Positions 1-8,361 of a stretch of DNA of 64,000 nucleotides are shown here, in pieces; position 1 is the stretch's first letter, and the number at the start of each line of letters is the position of its first letter. The notes below the pieces were generated by a model that saw nothing but the letters and a program-made list of their open reading frames with translations, made no database searches and was not told the DNA's origin. The translations under genes were made by a program, and so were the position numbers. The stretch lies in NCBI GenBank assembly GCA_965246925.1, contig OZ251994.1, forward strand, positions 62,001-126,000, read 5' to 3'. The DNA is from JANPPS01 sp965246925. GTDB lineage: Bacteria; Pseudomonadota; Alphaproteobacteria; Acetobacterales; Acetobacteraceae.

Positions 1-305
1 AATCTTGGTTCAGAGCGTAACATGCTCGACGCTATCTTGAACAGGTCAGCTCTATATCCTTCAAACTTCCATTCAGCGGTCGCCCATTAATAGTAATTGC
101 TTTCTGCGGCAGACAGCACACCAAGATCACTGATAATACTGTTGAAGTCCTCTGTCGTATTGGCCGCCATTGCAATGGTATCGTAATCCGCCGCTGTATA
201 ATGAGCCACTGCGTAAAAATGTTTTCCCGGATTTTCCGACCGCAATCCACTGAAAGCCACTCTCACCGCTTCGGAAATCTTTGCCACAAAATAATTCCAG
301 TCCAT
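1..305 (-). pseudogene. DUF4303-type immunity gene, interrupted by a stop codon and cut by the window edge
   Basis: The reading frame begins MDWNYFVAKISEAVR and continues through HFYAVAHYTAADYDTI, which resembles the N-terminus of DUF4303 immunity proteins. After 72 codons it meets TAA (87-89), but the same frame stays open and protein-like beyond it (WATAEWKFEGYRADLFKIAS) to the window edge. I therefore read it as one gene with a premature stop. It starts 18 bp after the end of the Rhs nuclease toxin, the usual place for a cognate immunity gene. A sequencing error at the stop is possible; family assignment is from pattern recognition. Confidence 0.7.
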
Positions 306-323
306 AATCTAATCTCCGGGATG

Positions 324-2729
324 TTAATTTCCGTATACATCAACACCGGCTTTCTGCAATGCCGCCTTCATCGCCGCAGTTGCATCTCCAGGTGGAAGGC
401 TCTGCCCAGAAATCTGCCTATCAGCTGTCTCCAAGCGTGTCGCAACGGCTTTTGCATTAGCGACAGAATGTCCCTGGTTTTCTGCCCACATCAGGGCATC
501 AGGGTCGTTAACAGGGGTCTATTCCATATTTACCAAGAACTGAGCGGCTCCGCGCCAGGGCGGTCTGCATCGGGGGGGGAACGCTCGAACTCACCTTTGA
601 ATACGATGTGGTGTGCATGGGGATTTTGCATGCTGCTGGGAGCGCTTGTACCTGTCTTCTTTGCATACCATTGGCCCCAGTTCTTCTCACAATCAGCCAG
701 CCCCCAAGGATCGACCCACCCCAAGGGATCATGCACATACCCATGCGTCCGCAGACCGCCCGACAGCCCGATCGGGTCCGGGCTCAGATATTGCCCGCTG
801 TCCGGATCGTAATACCGGTTCAGGTTGTAGTGCAGCCCGCTCTCATCGTCCGCCCATTGGTTCAAGAAGCGTAGCCCGCACTCCGCCTCCGCCGGGCCGG
901 AGGTCGGGTCGGCGGCGGAGGCGAATGCGCCCGGACGCCCCGCGGGCAGGCGTTGCGTCGTGGCGCGGCCCCACAACTCGTGCTCGGCTTGCCACAAGCA
1001 GCGGCCCTCGGCAGAGAATACTTCCTTCGGCGTGCCCAGATGGTCGGTCACCACCGGATACAGCCGCGTGCCGTCCTTCGCCCAGCCGTCCGGGCCGGCG
1101 GACACCATCTCCTTGGCCAGAGGCTCGAACCCGGCGCCGTAGTGCCAGCGCTCCGCCACCTCACCCCCAGGGCCGGAGTGCCAGGCCTCCGACAGGCGCG
1201 GGCCCTCCCACACATACGCCACCGCCGCCGCCTGACCCGGCGTCACGCACCGCTTGCCCACCCGCCGGCCGAACGCGTCGTAGGTGTAGCGCCAGACTGC
1301 CTCACCGGGCGTGCGCAGCTCCACCAGCCGGTCGAACCCGTCCCAGGCATACGACGACGTCTGCGGCCGGAACCCGGCGCGCGCGACCGTGCGGGAGACC
1401 ATGCGCCCCCTGACATCATACACGTACGTGTTGCCGCCGGCCCGGACCACGCAGTCCGCATGATAGTCATGCAGCCCGGCCCCGCTCGCGGCCAGGTTCA
1501 TCAGCGCGTCATACGAATACGGCTCATCCGCCAGCCGCGACCGGCCCATCGGTGGACGCGTCACCTGGCCCACCTGATCGCGGGCGTCATATCGATACTG
1601 CACCTGACCCCGGGCGCTGTCGGCCACCCCCACCAGCCGCCCGGCGCGGTCCCAATCGTATTGCCGGGCCACCTCACCGTCCCGCAACAACCCCGCCGTC
1701 TCGGGCAGGCCCGCCCGCTGCTGCGCCAGGCGCCCGGCCGGGTCGTAGGACTGCGTGAGCGTGAACGCCCCGGCACCCCGCATCCGCCGCCCCGTCTCGA
1801 GCCCCGACGCGTCCCGCTCGAACGCCAGGCCATGGCCGTTGCTGTCATACGCCGCAATCAGGCCGCGCGCGTCGTAGGCCAGCGTCGTATCGCCGCTCGG
1901 CGTCGAGCGCCCGGCGTAGCGGCCGGCCTTGTCATAGCGGTATTCGATCGGCACCCCGCCCTGCGTCTCACCCACGAGCTGCCCGGCGGCGTCGTAGGCC
2001 ATGCGGATATCCGTCTCCGCCCGCTCCGACCCGGCGCGGTAGGTGCAGGCACGGACCAGCCGGCTCGCCTCGTCATACGCATAGGTGATCCGCCCGTCCC
2101 CGGCATCCACCTCGGTGATGCGGTCCTGATCGTCCCAGCGCAGCCGGTGCGCCGAGCCGTCATGCAGCCGCTTGATCTGCACGCGGCCCAGCGCATCCCG
2201 CTGATACTGCGTACGCCGCCCGGCCCAATCCGTCTCCATCGCGAGGCGGCCCGCCGGGTCGTAGGCGAAACCCCAGCGGTCGCCCGCGGCGTTGATGACG
2301 GTGGTGAGCCGCCCGGCCTTGTCATAGTCGAACACCGTGGCGCAGCCGGCGCCGTCGGTGATGCGGCGAAGCAGGTCGAAGGCGCCGTGGGCCAACTGCG
2401 TGGTCTGCCCCTCCGGCCGCCGGGTCAGGGTCGGGAGGCCCTCGGGGCCATACTGATACAGATCGACGCCGCCAGCCGGGACGATGCGCCGCGTCGCTTG
2501 ACCGCGGGCCGGCGTAGTCGAGCCGGGTGGTCCGCCCCGCCTCGTCAACATCGGCCAGCAACCGGCCAAACCGGTCCGGCCCGAACCGGCGCAGATACCC
2601 GGCGCCGTCCTGCTCGCCGGTCAGGCGGCCTTGGCGGTCATAGTGCCACGCGCGAAGCAGGCCGGCGGGTTTGCCGTTGCGGGGCCCGTCTGCCACCCGC
2701 CTGACCACCGGCACTGCCTCGGTCGACAC
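324..2729 (-). pseudogene. Rhs/YD-repeat protein with C-terminal HNH nuclease toxin, frameshifted and 5'-truncated
   Basis: YD repeats run through most of the gene and end in the canonical Rhs core signature (SPDPIGLSGGL, then DPLGWVDPWGLA near 700). A polymorphic HNH-type toxin domain follows: HAHHIVFKGEF, then VLGKYGIDP, then NDPDALMWAENQGHS, ending at a TAA at 324-326. Three frame changes interrupt it: about 2505-2520; an 8-C run (minus strand) at about 582-589, where 7 C would restore the frame; and a CCCC run near 510, where CCC would restore it. Full Rhs proteins are much longer, so the N-terminus is missing; the leftmost usable start is a GTG at 2729. Rhs toxins are delivered by T6SS or similar systems. 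The frameshifts could be decay or homopolymer sequencing errors. Confidence 0.8.
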
Positions 2730-2754
2730 AGATGCTAGGCCGGCAACACGTCCG

Positions 2755-2873
2755 GCAACAACGACATATCGACTGGATCATCCGCCCGGTCGGTTTAAAC
2801 CCAGACGCTCGTCGGAAAGTCGCCCATGGCCGGCTTCAGTTGATGGAAGGGCAACCATGCTTTGAAGCAGGAC
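2755..2873. repeat. ~120-bp repeat upstream of Rhs, copy 1
   Basis: This segment matches 22724-22844 (both start GCAACAACGAC and end GCAGGAC) with about 80-90% identity by eye. In both places it lies immediately upstream of Rhs sequence, although at 22724 it joins Rhs at an internal codon. On the minus strand one frame has coding-like GC3 (WLPFH, MGDFPT), so it may be the tail of an unrecognised gene. The rest of the gene-free stretch 2874-3083 holds nothing I recognise. Confidence 0.7.
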
Positions 2874-3083
2874 GGGTTGCGCCGTCGTAGATTGCAGCCG
2901 GCGCCAGCAACCGCCGGGTCTGCCTGGCGTCTTGGCTCTCGCGGGCGGCAAAACGAGAAACTGTAGCATTGTAGTCGGATCAGAGCGTAAATCGGGCATG
3001 TCGCGCCTCAGCGGTTCAAACTCACCAAACCAGATCGTGAACGCGTCGAGCAAGCCTCCGGAGTGAGAGTCTTGGGGCAAACC

Positions 3084-3536
3084 CTACTCTGTAATACTTG
3101 CAAGGAAATCGGTAAAGGAGTTTTGCTCAATCCCTAAAACCTTTCCAGAAGGGTCTAGTAATTCCACCTCACTCAGATACGGCCCGTTCATGTTCTTAAG
3201 CGCGAGGCAGAGCCACGGACCATATCCTGAATGAGCGATAATGAGCTTATCGACAGGCCAACCTATTTCAGAGCGCAACTGAAGGTTGATTGGAACAACG
3301 CTCGGAATGCCTTCACCAGGGAATTTAGTCGGAATGATGCCGTATATTTCAGTTGCATCAAAGCTTCCGCATCCCAGCTCACTTAAGAATACTTTGTAGT
3401 CCGATGGAAAAACAACTCCTAGCAGAGCTTCCGCTTTCGCAATCTGCTCCGGTCTCGCTCTACCTGCAAAATCAGCTCGATTAGATTTCGAGAGCATTCG
3501 CTCAGCCACCGCTGAAATAACTTCAGCCTTAAGCAC
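3084..3536 (-). CDS. SMI1/KNR4 (SUKH) family immunity protein
   Basis: The 150-residue product has the SUKH pattern: an N-terminal helix followed by QIAKAEALLGVVFPSDYKVFL, ELGCGSF and EIYGI, then a WLCLAL strand and a C-terminal SFTDFLASI helix. SUKH proteins are immunity proteins for many nuclease toxins of T6SS, CDI and Rhs systems and act in the cytoplasm. The start is GTG at 3536, preceded by AAGGGGA at good spacing. No intact toxin lies directly upstream, so this is an orphan immunity gene. Its AT content is higher than that of the GC-rich vgrG and toxin genes, as is common for acquired immunity genes. Confidence 0.8.
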   Translation of the reverse strand: MLKAEVISAVAERMLSKSNRADFAGRARPEQIAKAEALLGVVFPSDYKVFLSELGCGSFDATEIYGIIPTKFPGEGIPSVVPINLQLRSEIGWPVDKLIIAHSGYGPWLCLALKNMNGPYLSEVELLDPSGKVLGIEQNSFTDFLASITE

Positions 3537-3778
3537 TGCAATCCCCTTAAGGCAACAATGGAACCGAATATTCGAATGAGAAGATCACAAACCACAGAGG
3601 TCCTGCAAGGGTTAGAGTGGCTTCCGACACGCAAGGATCTGATATTAATCGCGATTGTCGTCACAAACAGAAATGCAGGTGCTTCTCGCCGCTCGCTAAG
3701 AACTAGCAATAAAGCGCAACTTTGGAAGCATACCTCAAGCGGCCGCTTCATCATCAACGTGAACTACTTTTGGCCCGT

Positions 3779-4141
3779 TTAGTAGAGCTTAGCAAATGTA
3801 AACTCATATGGATCGTTGTAACTGAATTTGACGGAAAATCTGCCATTCTCATCTATTTCAGAATAGAAGCAAACCCAATTCTCACCATTACTAACGAACG
3901 TCGCGTGGAAATGTTTTGCGAGATCGCGAATATCACTTGACCGTTTAGTAACGGGGTCGCCCGCCTTGACTCTTATTCTTGTTCCACTGTTGTCGTGTAC
4001 TACGTAGGAGTAACCAATCACCCCACTATCGAAGAAAGCTATAAATTCTATCTTCTTGAAATCTGGGTCAACTTCATCAGCAATGATGCCAAAAATAGAG
4101 CCAAGATCACCGTTGATCGCATCGTCTCTCCAATCACTCAA
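3779..4141 (-). CDS. putative immunity protein (family not recognised)
   Basis: This 120-residue acidic protein begins SDWRDDAINGDLGSIFG and contains DPDFKKIEFIAFFDSGVIGYSY and ENWVCFYSEI. It weakly recalls YezG/DUF600-like immunity proteins, but I cannot assign it. The start is TTG at 4141, overlapping the TGA of the preceding toxin-tail ORF (TTGA), which suggests translational coupling and an immunity role. It is AT-rich compared with the flanking effector genes. The ~240 bp between it and the SUKH gene show no convincing coding sequence. Confidence 0.55.
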   Translation of the reverse strand: MSDWRDDAINGDLGSIFGIIADEVDPDFKKIEFIAFFDSGVIGYSYVVHDNSGTRIRVKAGDPVTKRSSDIRDLAKHFHATFVSNGENWVCFYSEIDENGRFSVKFSYNDPYEFTFAKLY

Positions 4142-4536
4142 GGCTGCCTCGAGAACGATTGACCTGCGACATTCTCAAACTGCGCATTGTGTTCGATACC
4201 ATCCACAAAATATTGCACATTGAAGCTGCTTGGCCTCGTGGAGGTTCCAGTATACACTGGTGGAGACCTTCGCGTAACCGTGCCCGCGTGAGCAGCAGCT
4301 ATCCCGGGCCGGTTCAGGCGGTCAATAGGGTCAGCACTGCCTCGATCCGGGCCTTGCCGGTCTGCCAGGCCGCCATTCGGACGCACCTCGCCTGTCAAAT
4401 CGCGCACTGCCGCTTCGAGCGCCGGCCAGTCGACCATAGCCGCGATCCGGTCGAGCGTGGCGTTGCGGCCGACCGTGGTGCCGATCAGACCCTCGACGAG
4501 GTTAACTTGTCCCATCCTGCGCTGCATGCGATCCAC
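4138..4536 (-). pseudogene. chimeric ORF: IS5-family transposase N-terminus joined to an unknown toxin tail
   Basis: The first ~48 codons (QRRMGQVNLVEGLIG, RNATLDRIAAMVDWPALEAA) resemble the N-terminus of an IS5-family transposase. The similarity stops near 4390. The frame then stays open through ADPIDRLNRPGIAAAH to a C-terminal segment (FNVQYFVDGIEHNAQFENV) that ends overlapping the next immunity-like gene. The simplest reading is that an insertion sequence recombined into a toxin gene and left only its last ~60-80 codons beside its immunity gene. Neither end is likely to be functional. The transposase resemblance is from memory of the family; the tail is unidentified. Confidence 0.45.
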
Positions 4537-4615
4537 TCCCCGCCAGCCCCTGCAAAGAGAGAATCACATCGGGTCGCTTCGGGGAGGGATTATGCGAAGG
4601 TCTCTATTTGAGTAG

Positions 4616-4777
4616 AATTCCAGCTGAGCTTAGGCTCTGGTAATTCATGCCAAGCTCTGATGCTGGAATGCTCGGCCTCTCGATACTTCTTAGCCCGGGT
4701 GGCCAGACATGAAGCTCTCAGCAGTTCATCAATCCGGGCTTTATCTCCGGCGGCAACTCTTGTGTCTGATCTACCAT
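4616..4777 (-). pseudogene. 5' fragment of a TPR-like immunity gene
   Basis: After an ATG at 4777 (MVDQTQELP) and one frameshift, the translation reads ARIDELLRAS, AKKYREAEHS and RAWHELPEPKLSWN. This aligns with the first ~58 residues of the intact immunity protein at 6540-6983 (RIDELLRAS, RAWHELPEPKLGWN). The copy breaks off at 4616 and the remainder is absent. It lies just downstream of a GNAT gene, with a short DUF4150-like scrap at 4796-4827 between them. It is a remnant of a lost GH-E-type toxin/immunity module. Confidence 0.75.
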
Positions 4778-4827
4778 CGTCTCATCTCATTGGTGGTAAG
4801 AAATTGTATTGTGCCAATGGCAGAAGT

Positions 4828-5376
4828 CTATCGCTGAACTCTTTGGACTTTCAGCTGATATCTCGCGCAATCCCGAGGTGCGCGGCCCAAGGCCGGGTGG
4901 ACCCTAAAGCGTGGCAAGATGCCGCTGAAGTTGAATCCGAGATCGGTGAACATCTGCCGGGCGGCGTCGTGGTCCGCGTCACAGGACGCCGACATCCAGG
5001 AGCCAGTGCAGCGCGCCTTGGTCCAGGTGATCAATGCCGCGACGGCCTCCGTCATCAGCCGGTGCCCCCACTGCTCCCGTGCCAGGAGGAAGCCGATTTC
5101 CATGTCGGTCGACAGCCGGCTCACCTGCACGATCCCGCATAAGCGGCCGGGTTGGGTGGTGAGATCGACCGCAAGACTATGCACACTGCCAATGTCTGCG
5201 TGCTTTTGACAGAGGTCGATGAACTGGCGCGTCGCGGCGCGGTCGGACAAGGGTGCCAGCGGAGTGAACCGGCAGACGGCTGGATCGGAGAAGATGTCAT
5301 TCAGGCGATCCGTGTCTTGATCAGACAATGGCCGTAGCGCCACACGGGCCGCCTCGTATGTTACCAGGCCGGACAT
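4828..5376 (-). CDS. GNAT family N-acetyltransferase (RimJ/RimL-like), copy 1
   Basis: The 182-residue product has the RimJ/RimL GNAT layout: an N-terminal substrate arm (RVALRPLSDQDTDRLNDIF), a central strand (MEIGFLLAREQWGHRLMTEAV, the modified acetyl-CoA-binding loop) and a C-terminal GF motif (FTDLGFNFSGI). It starts at ATG 5376 (MSGLVTYEAARV). A near-identical copy lies at 15535-16065. In both places it follows a Tdi-like immunity gene or its remnant, so it travels with Tde/Tdi modules. The substrate is unknown; protection by modification of a toxin or target is possible but unsupported. Confidence 0.8.
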   Translation of the reverse strand: MSGLVTYEAARVALRPLSDQDTDRLNDIFSDPAVCRFTPLAPLSDRAATRQFIDLCQKHADIGSVHSLAVDLTTQPGRLCGIVQVSRLSTDMEIGFLLAREQWGHRLMTEAVAALITWTKARCTGSWMSASCDADHDAARQMFTDLGFNFSGILPRFRVHPALGRAPRDCARYQLKVQRVQR

Positions 5377-5411
5377 AACAGCCTCCCCTAGGATACAATG
5401 GTTCGGTGGCG

Positions 5412-5590
5412 CTATCCGCAGATCTTGCGGATCTTCACTCTCCGAGCGACATCATCGAATTGTATGAGTATGAATTTTCGGAGGCCAGCCAGGATGCTGA
5501 AATGCTCTGGGGCGCTCAGCCAGCGCACGTTTTTCAAACGGATTTGATCTCCCCTAGTGCTCTGACGCATTCCGCCAATCCACATCTGTC
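5412..5590 (-). pseudogene. C-terminal fragment of a Tdi-like (DUF1851) immunity gene
   Basis: The minus-strand frame reads KNVRWLSAPEHFSILAGL and FDDVARRVKIRKI before a TAG at 5412-5414. This matches the last ~45 residues of the Tdi-like protein encoded at 16113-16793. Similarity ends near 5590, and no start or N-terminal part is present. The order fragment then GNAT is the same as at 16113-15535, so this is the residue of a duplicated Tde-Tdi-GNAT module. Confidence 0.75.
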
Positions 5591-5623
5591 ACTGCAAAGC
5601 TGCCTTACAACGCGCGGGACTAT

Positions 5624-6022
5624 TCATCGCCCGATGGTTCTGACAAACACCTCCCGTCCATTAGCGTCATATTTGATGAGGCCGAAATCGGACAGACCAG
5701 CCAAAATCTGAAAGTGCTCGGGTGCTCGGACACGCCTGAGGTGGTCGAGTTTGTTACTTCCTCCGAATGCCAGTGCGGGGACAAACCCAAAGCACTCCTC
5801 ACGCTTGAGCTTTCCAAGTTTCTTGGTGGCACGCTCGAACATAAGTTCGCCTGAATCGTCACGCATATCACAACTATTTACGACACCGATTAGATCCGAT
5901 GCGATAACCCGATCCGCTCCGATCACCCTTCGCGTCTCTTTAAATTCCGATCGGTCTTCCGAGTGAGATTGAATGGTGGTAAACGGGAGGTCGATTTCCA
6001 AAGGTTTGGCGACACTTTCCAC
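5624..6022 (-). pseudogene. 5'-truncated Tdi-like (DUF1851) immunity gene
   Basis: The 132 codons align only with the C-terminal half of the 226-residue Tdi-like protein at 16113-16793: GADRVIASDL, KLGKLKREECFGFVPALAFGG, RRVRAPEHFQILAGL. The first ~125 residues (GAD-like part) are missing and the only start is a weak GTG at 6022. The segment 6023-6117 upstream shows no matching sequence. It lies directly upstream of a second C-terminal Tdi fragment (5412-5590). A short functional product cannot be excluded. Confidence 0.65.
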
Positions 6023-6117
6023 TTTTGGGAGTGAGGAGCTTGTTCACTCCTTGCAGCCCGTCATGCATCTCAGAGGGGATTGTCCCTCGACTGGCCAACG
6101 AATATCACTGGAGATGA

Positions 6118-6543
6118 TCAGGAAACCAGGTTTTCCTGTTTCAGTAATTCCAGCGCTCGCGGGCTTTCTGCAAATACGTCCGCTCCGTCCAGCATATAGG
6201 CTCGAAGCAGATGTTCGATCCCGGCCTTTGTCTCGCCAAGATCAACCAATGTTTCGCCCAGCCAAAGGAGCGTCAACGGATTCATGTGACCGTCCGGACT
6301 GCTCACGGCGTTGTATAAGACATGCTTTGCGGATTGGAGGTCACCGGTCTTGCGATAAGCGTCACCCAAGGACGTATAAAGCCATAAGGCTGCCTCCCAT
6401 TCTGTCTTCGGTTCCGGGAGGAGCGATACGGCCCTGTTCCAAACGTCGATCGCATCGCGGGGCAGGCCCGCCTCCATCGACACGTTGCCAACCTCGGACA
6501 ACCGGTCGATTTCGTCGGCGATCGTCGCGGGGAGGTCAGTCAC
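6118..6543 (-). CDS. TPR-like putative immunity protein, second of a pair
   Basis: The 141-residue helical protein carries TPR-like helix pairs (AGLPRDAIDVWNRAVSLLPEP, TSLGDAYRKTGDLQSAKHVL, LWLGETLVDLGETKAGIEHL). It is a divergent paralogue of the protein encoded immediately upstream and overlaps it by 4 bp (6540-6543), so the two are translationally coupled. Both follow the GH-E-type nuclease gene at once. I infer that the pair protects against that toxin, or that this copy is a diversified spare. It shows no signal peptide or membrane segment, consistent with a cytoplasmic immunity protein. Confidence 0.65.
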   Translation of the reverse strand: MTDLPATIADEIDRLSEVGNVSMEAGLPRDAIDVWNRAVSLLPEPKTEWEAALWLYTSLGDAYRKTGDLQSAKHVLYNAVSSPDGHMNPLTLLWLGETLVDLGETKAGIEHLLRAYMLDGADVFAESPRALELLKQENLVS

Positions 6544-6983
6544 TTGGCTTTCTTTCGCGAGAGATAGAAATCGAGGTACTTGCGGTCCTCCCCCTGAAAG
6601 GGGCGGGTTTTGCCGAACTTGTACTGGCGGTCGAACTCTTCATAGGCTTTGTCCAAATCGCCCATCGTAAACCACAGTGTCGCAGCGTAGAATTCAATGA
6701 CTTCGTTCCGACCTGGGCCGTATGACTCTCGCGTGATCTCAAGCCAATGGATTGCTTTTTCGAATTCCTTAATATCGCGAAAAAAGAGGAGGTTATCCCT
6801 CGGGATAATGTTGGAATAGAAATTCCAACCAAGTTTCGGCTCTGGAAGCTCGTGCCAAGCCCTTGTACTCAAATCCTCGGCCTCTTTAAACCTTTTAGCT
6901 CTCATAGCAATTCCAGATGCCCTAAGCAGTTCATCTATCCTGGACTTTGTTTCGGCCGGTAGGTCTTGAGTTTGATCTGCCAT
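6540..6983 (-). CDS. TPR-like putative immunity protein, first of a pair
   Basis: The 147-residue protein begins MADQTQDLPAETKSRIDELL. Its helices follow the TPR pattern (AKRFKEAEDLSTRAWHELPEP, FEKAIHWLEITRESYG, GDLDKAYEEFDRQYKFG). The gene starts 4 bp after the stop of the GH-E-type toxin gene, the standard position for the cognate immunity gene. A truncated, frameshifted relative lies at 4616-4777. TPR-like immunity proteins are known beside polymorphic toxins, but the pairing here rests on position only. Confidence 0.65.
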   Translation of the reverse strand: MADQTQDLPAETKSRIDELLRASGIAMRAKRFKEAEDLSTRAWHELPEPKLGWNFYSNIIPRDNLLFFRDIKEFEKAIHWLEITRESYGPGRNEVIEFYAATLWFTMGDLDKAYEEFDRQYKFGKTRPFQGEDRKYLDFYLSRKKAK

Positions 6984-6987
6984 TTTC

Positions 6988-8361
6988 TCATCTCAACGGA
7001 GGTAAGTAACGTTCACTCTGACCTAATATTGCGCCCTGAGAGCGATTTATGGAACTACTTTCAAGCACATAGTTATCTGAATTCAGCATCCACGCCCTCA
7101 CCTCGGGGGCTTTGGCTCCATAGGCTCGACCAGTCTGATTCCACCACGTCACCGCATCAGTCTGATGAGCCATGTCTCCTTTTGAGAGATCATACCAATT
7201 TCCATCGGAGGATTGAAACTCCTGCAAGCCGGTTCGTGGGTTGGTTTGGATTTTCCCTTCCGCTTCCATCCGCTCGATGACTTTACGACCTGTCGCAGAT
7301 GCCTTTCCAGGCGTTCGACCCAGATATTTTTCCCGCAAACTCAACGCCCGCGTCACCCGAACGCCGGCCGACCCCTCCACCGCCGCCTGCTCCACGGTCG
7401 TCGCGGCTGCCCCCGCCTCCTCAGCGGCGCGTGCAACCGTGGGCACGTCCTCAGCCGCCCGCCCGATCCGGGCTAGACGCCCCGGCACGGAGGCCAGAGA
7501 ACCAACTCCGCCGGGTCCCAATCCCGCAACCCCTTCCGCAACCGCCGCCGCCGTCTCAGAGCCCCCCGCGGCCCGAACGCCCGCGCCCACGACGGTTTGG
7601 GTAACGGTGCGCGTTCCTTCGCCCGTCCACGCGGTCCGCAGCCCGGCCTGGAAATTATCCACCCCATTCCACGCGACGGCCGCACCTGCCAGCGCACCGA
7701 TGCCTGTTTCCGAGAAAACGATTGCACCGGCCCCGCCCACGACCGCCTCAAATCCGCCGCCAACGGCCTGAACCGCTCCCACACTCCGGGTCAGGACGTG
7801 GCCGTGCGCTGCGTCGAAATCTCCGACCGATTTCGCGGCCGAACTCACCCCATCCTTCGCCTTCTGCCACCAGCTTCGCTCGTCGGGCGGGGCTGCGACC
7901 ACCTCCACGTTGCGGATCAGCCGGCCCTCCCCCACCGTGTTGCCGGGCGCGTCCGGGGCCGCCTTGTCCATTTCGAAACGGTCGCCATGCCGGATAGCCG
8001 GTGAGCCGTTGATCCGCACGATGCGGGACGCGGTGATCGGGGCGGCCAAGCCACCCTGCGCGCCGGAGACGACGCCCTTCCGCCCATTCGCCGCCTCGTC
8101 GCCGGTGTTGTTGGCGATGCGTGATGAGAGCCGCATCGCCGCCGTCCCGCGGTAATTCACATTGGGCGAATACAGCATGTCGTGCTCGGCCACGGCCGTG
8201 ATCCCGTAGGGGACCGGATAATTGTTGGTGAGCTCCATGGAAGGTGCGAGCGACGTGACCCGGTATTCGTCCGTCTTATGCGCGCCCTCTGGCGGCGGCG
8301 TGGACGCCCCCGCCGGGGCCGGCGGCGCTTTGGCCGGCGAGCCGTTCCCATCATCGGGCAC
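6988..8361 (-). CDS. T6SS effector: DUF4150 PAAR-like domain with GH-E-type (HNH/Endo VII) nuclease C-terminus
   Basis: The product has 457 residues. An N-terminal PAAR-like DUF4150 region (residues ~35-130: AMRLSSRIANNTGDEA, GSPAIRHGDRFEMD, NTVGEGRLIRN) would cap the VgrG spike. A Gly/Ala-rich hydrophobic stretch (~185-260) follows. The last ~120 residues hold a nuclease-like domain with GDMAHQTDAVTWWN and YVLESSSINRSQG, matching the DM(G/A)H...NRS pattern of GH-E nucleases in the HNH/Endo VII superfamily. The start is GTG at 8361, overlapping the DUF2169 gene by 11 bp; upstream in-frame codons lie inside that gene. The order vgrG, DUF2169, effector, immunity is a typical T6SS cargo operon. 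Confidence 0.8.
   Translation of the reverse strand: MPDDGNGSPAKAPPAPAGASTPPPEGAHKTDEYRVTSLAPSMELTNNYPVPYGITAVAEHDMLYSPNVNYRGTAAMRLSSRIANNTGDEAANGRKGVVSGAQGGLAAPITASRIVRINGSPAIRHGDRFEMDKAAPDAPGNTVGEGRLIRNVEVVAAPPDERSWWQKAKDGVSSAAKSVGDFDAAHGHVLTRSVGAVQAVGGGFEAVVGGAGAIVFSETGIGALAGAAVAWNGVDNFQAGLRTAWTGEGTRTVTQTVVGAGVRAAGGSETAAAVAEGVAGLGPGGVGSLASVPGRLARIGRAAEDVPTVARAAEEAGAAATTVEQAAVEGSAGVRVTRALSLREKYLGRTPGKASATGRKVIERMEAEGKIQTNPRTGLQEFQSSDGNWYDLSKGDMAHQTDAVTWWNQTGRAYGAKAPEVRAWMLNSDNYVLESSSINRSQGAILGQSERYLPPLR

Noticed and set aside
953..2704. 583-codon plus-strand open frame opposite Rhs
   Set aside because: It is an antisense shadow caused by high GC3 in the Rhs gene; its product is Arg/Pro/His-rich with no family features.
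2778..3080. Possible transposase N-terminus (HGRLSDERLG) on the minus strand upstream of Rhs
   Set aside because: Codon use in this frame is poor, the match is too short, and a different frame of the same repeat looks more coding-like; I kept it only as an unassigned repeat.
3419..3757. 112-codon minus-strand frame overlapping the SUKH gene
   Set aside because: It overlaps the well-supported SUKH gene in another frame and shows no recognisable pattern.
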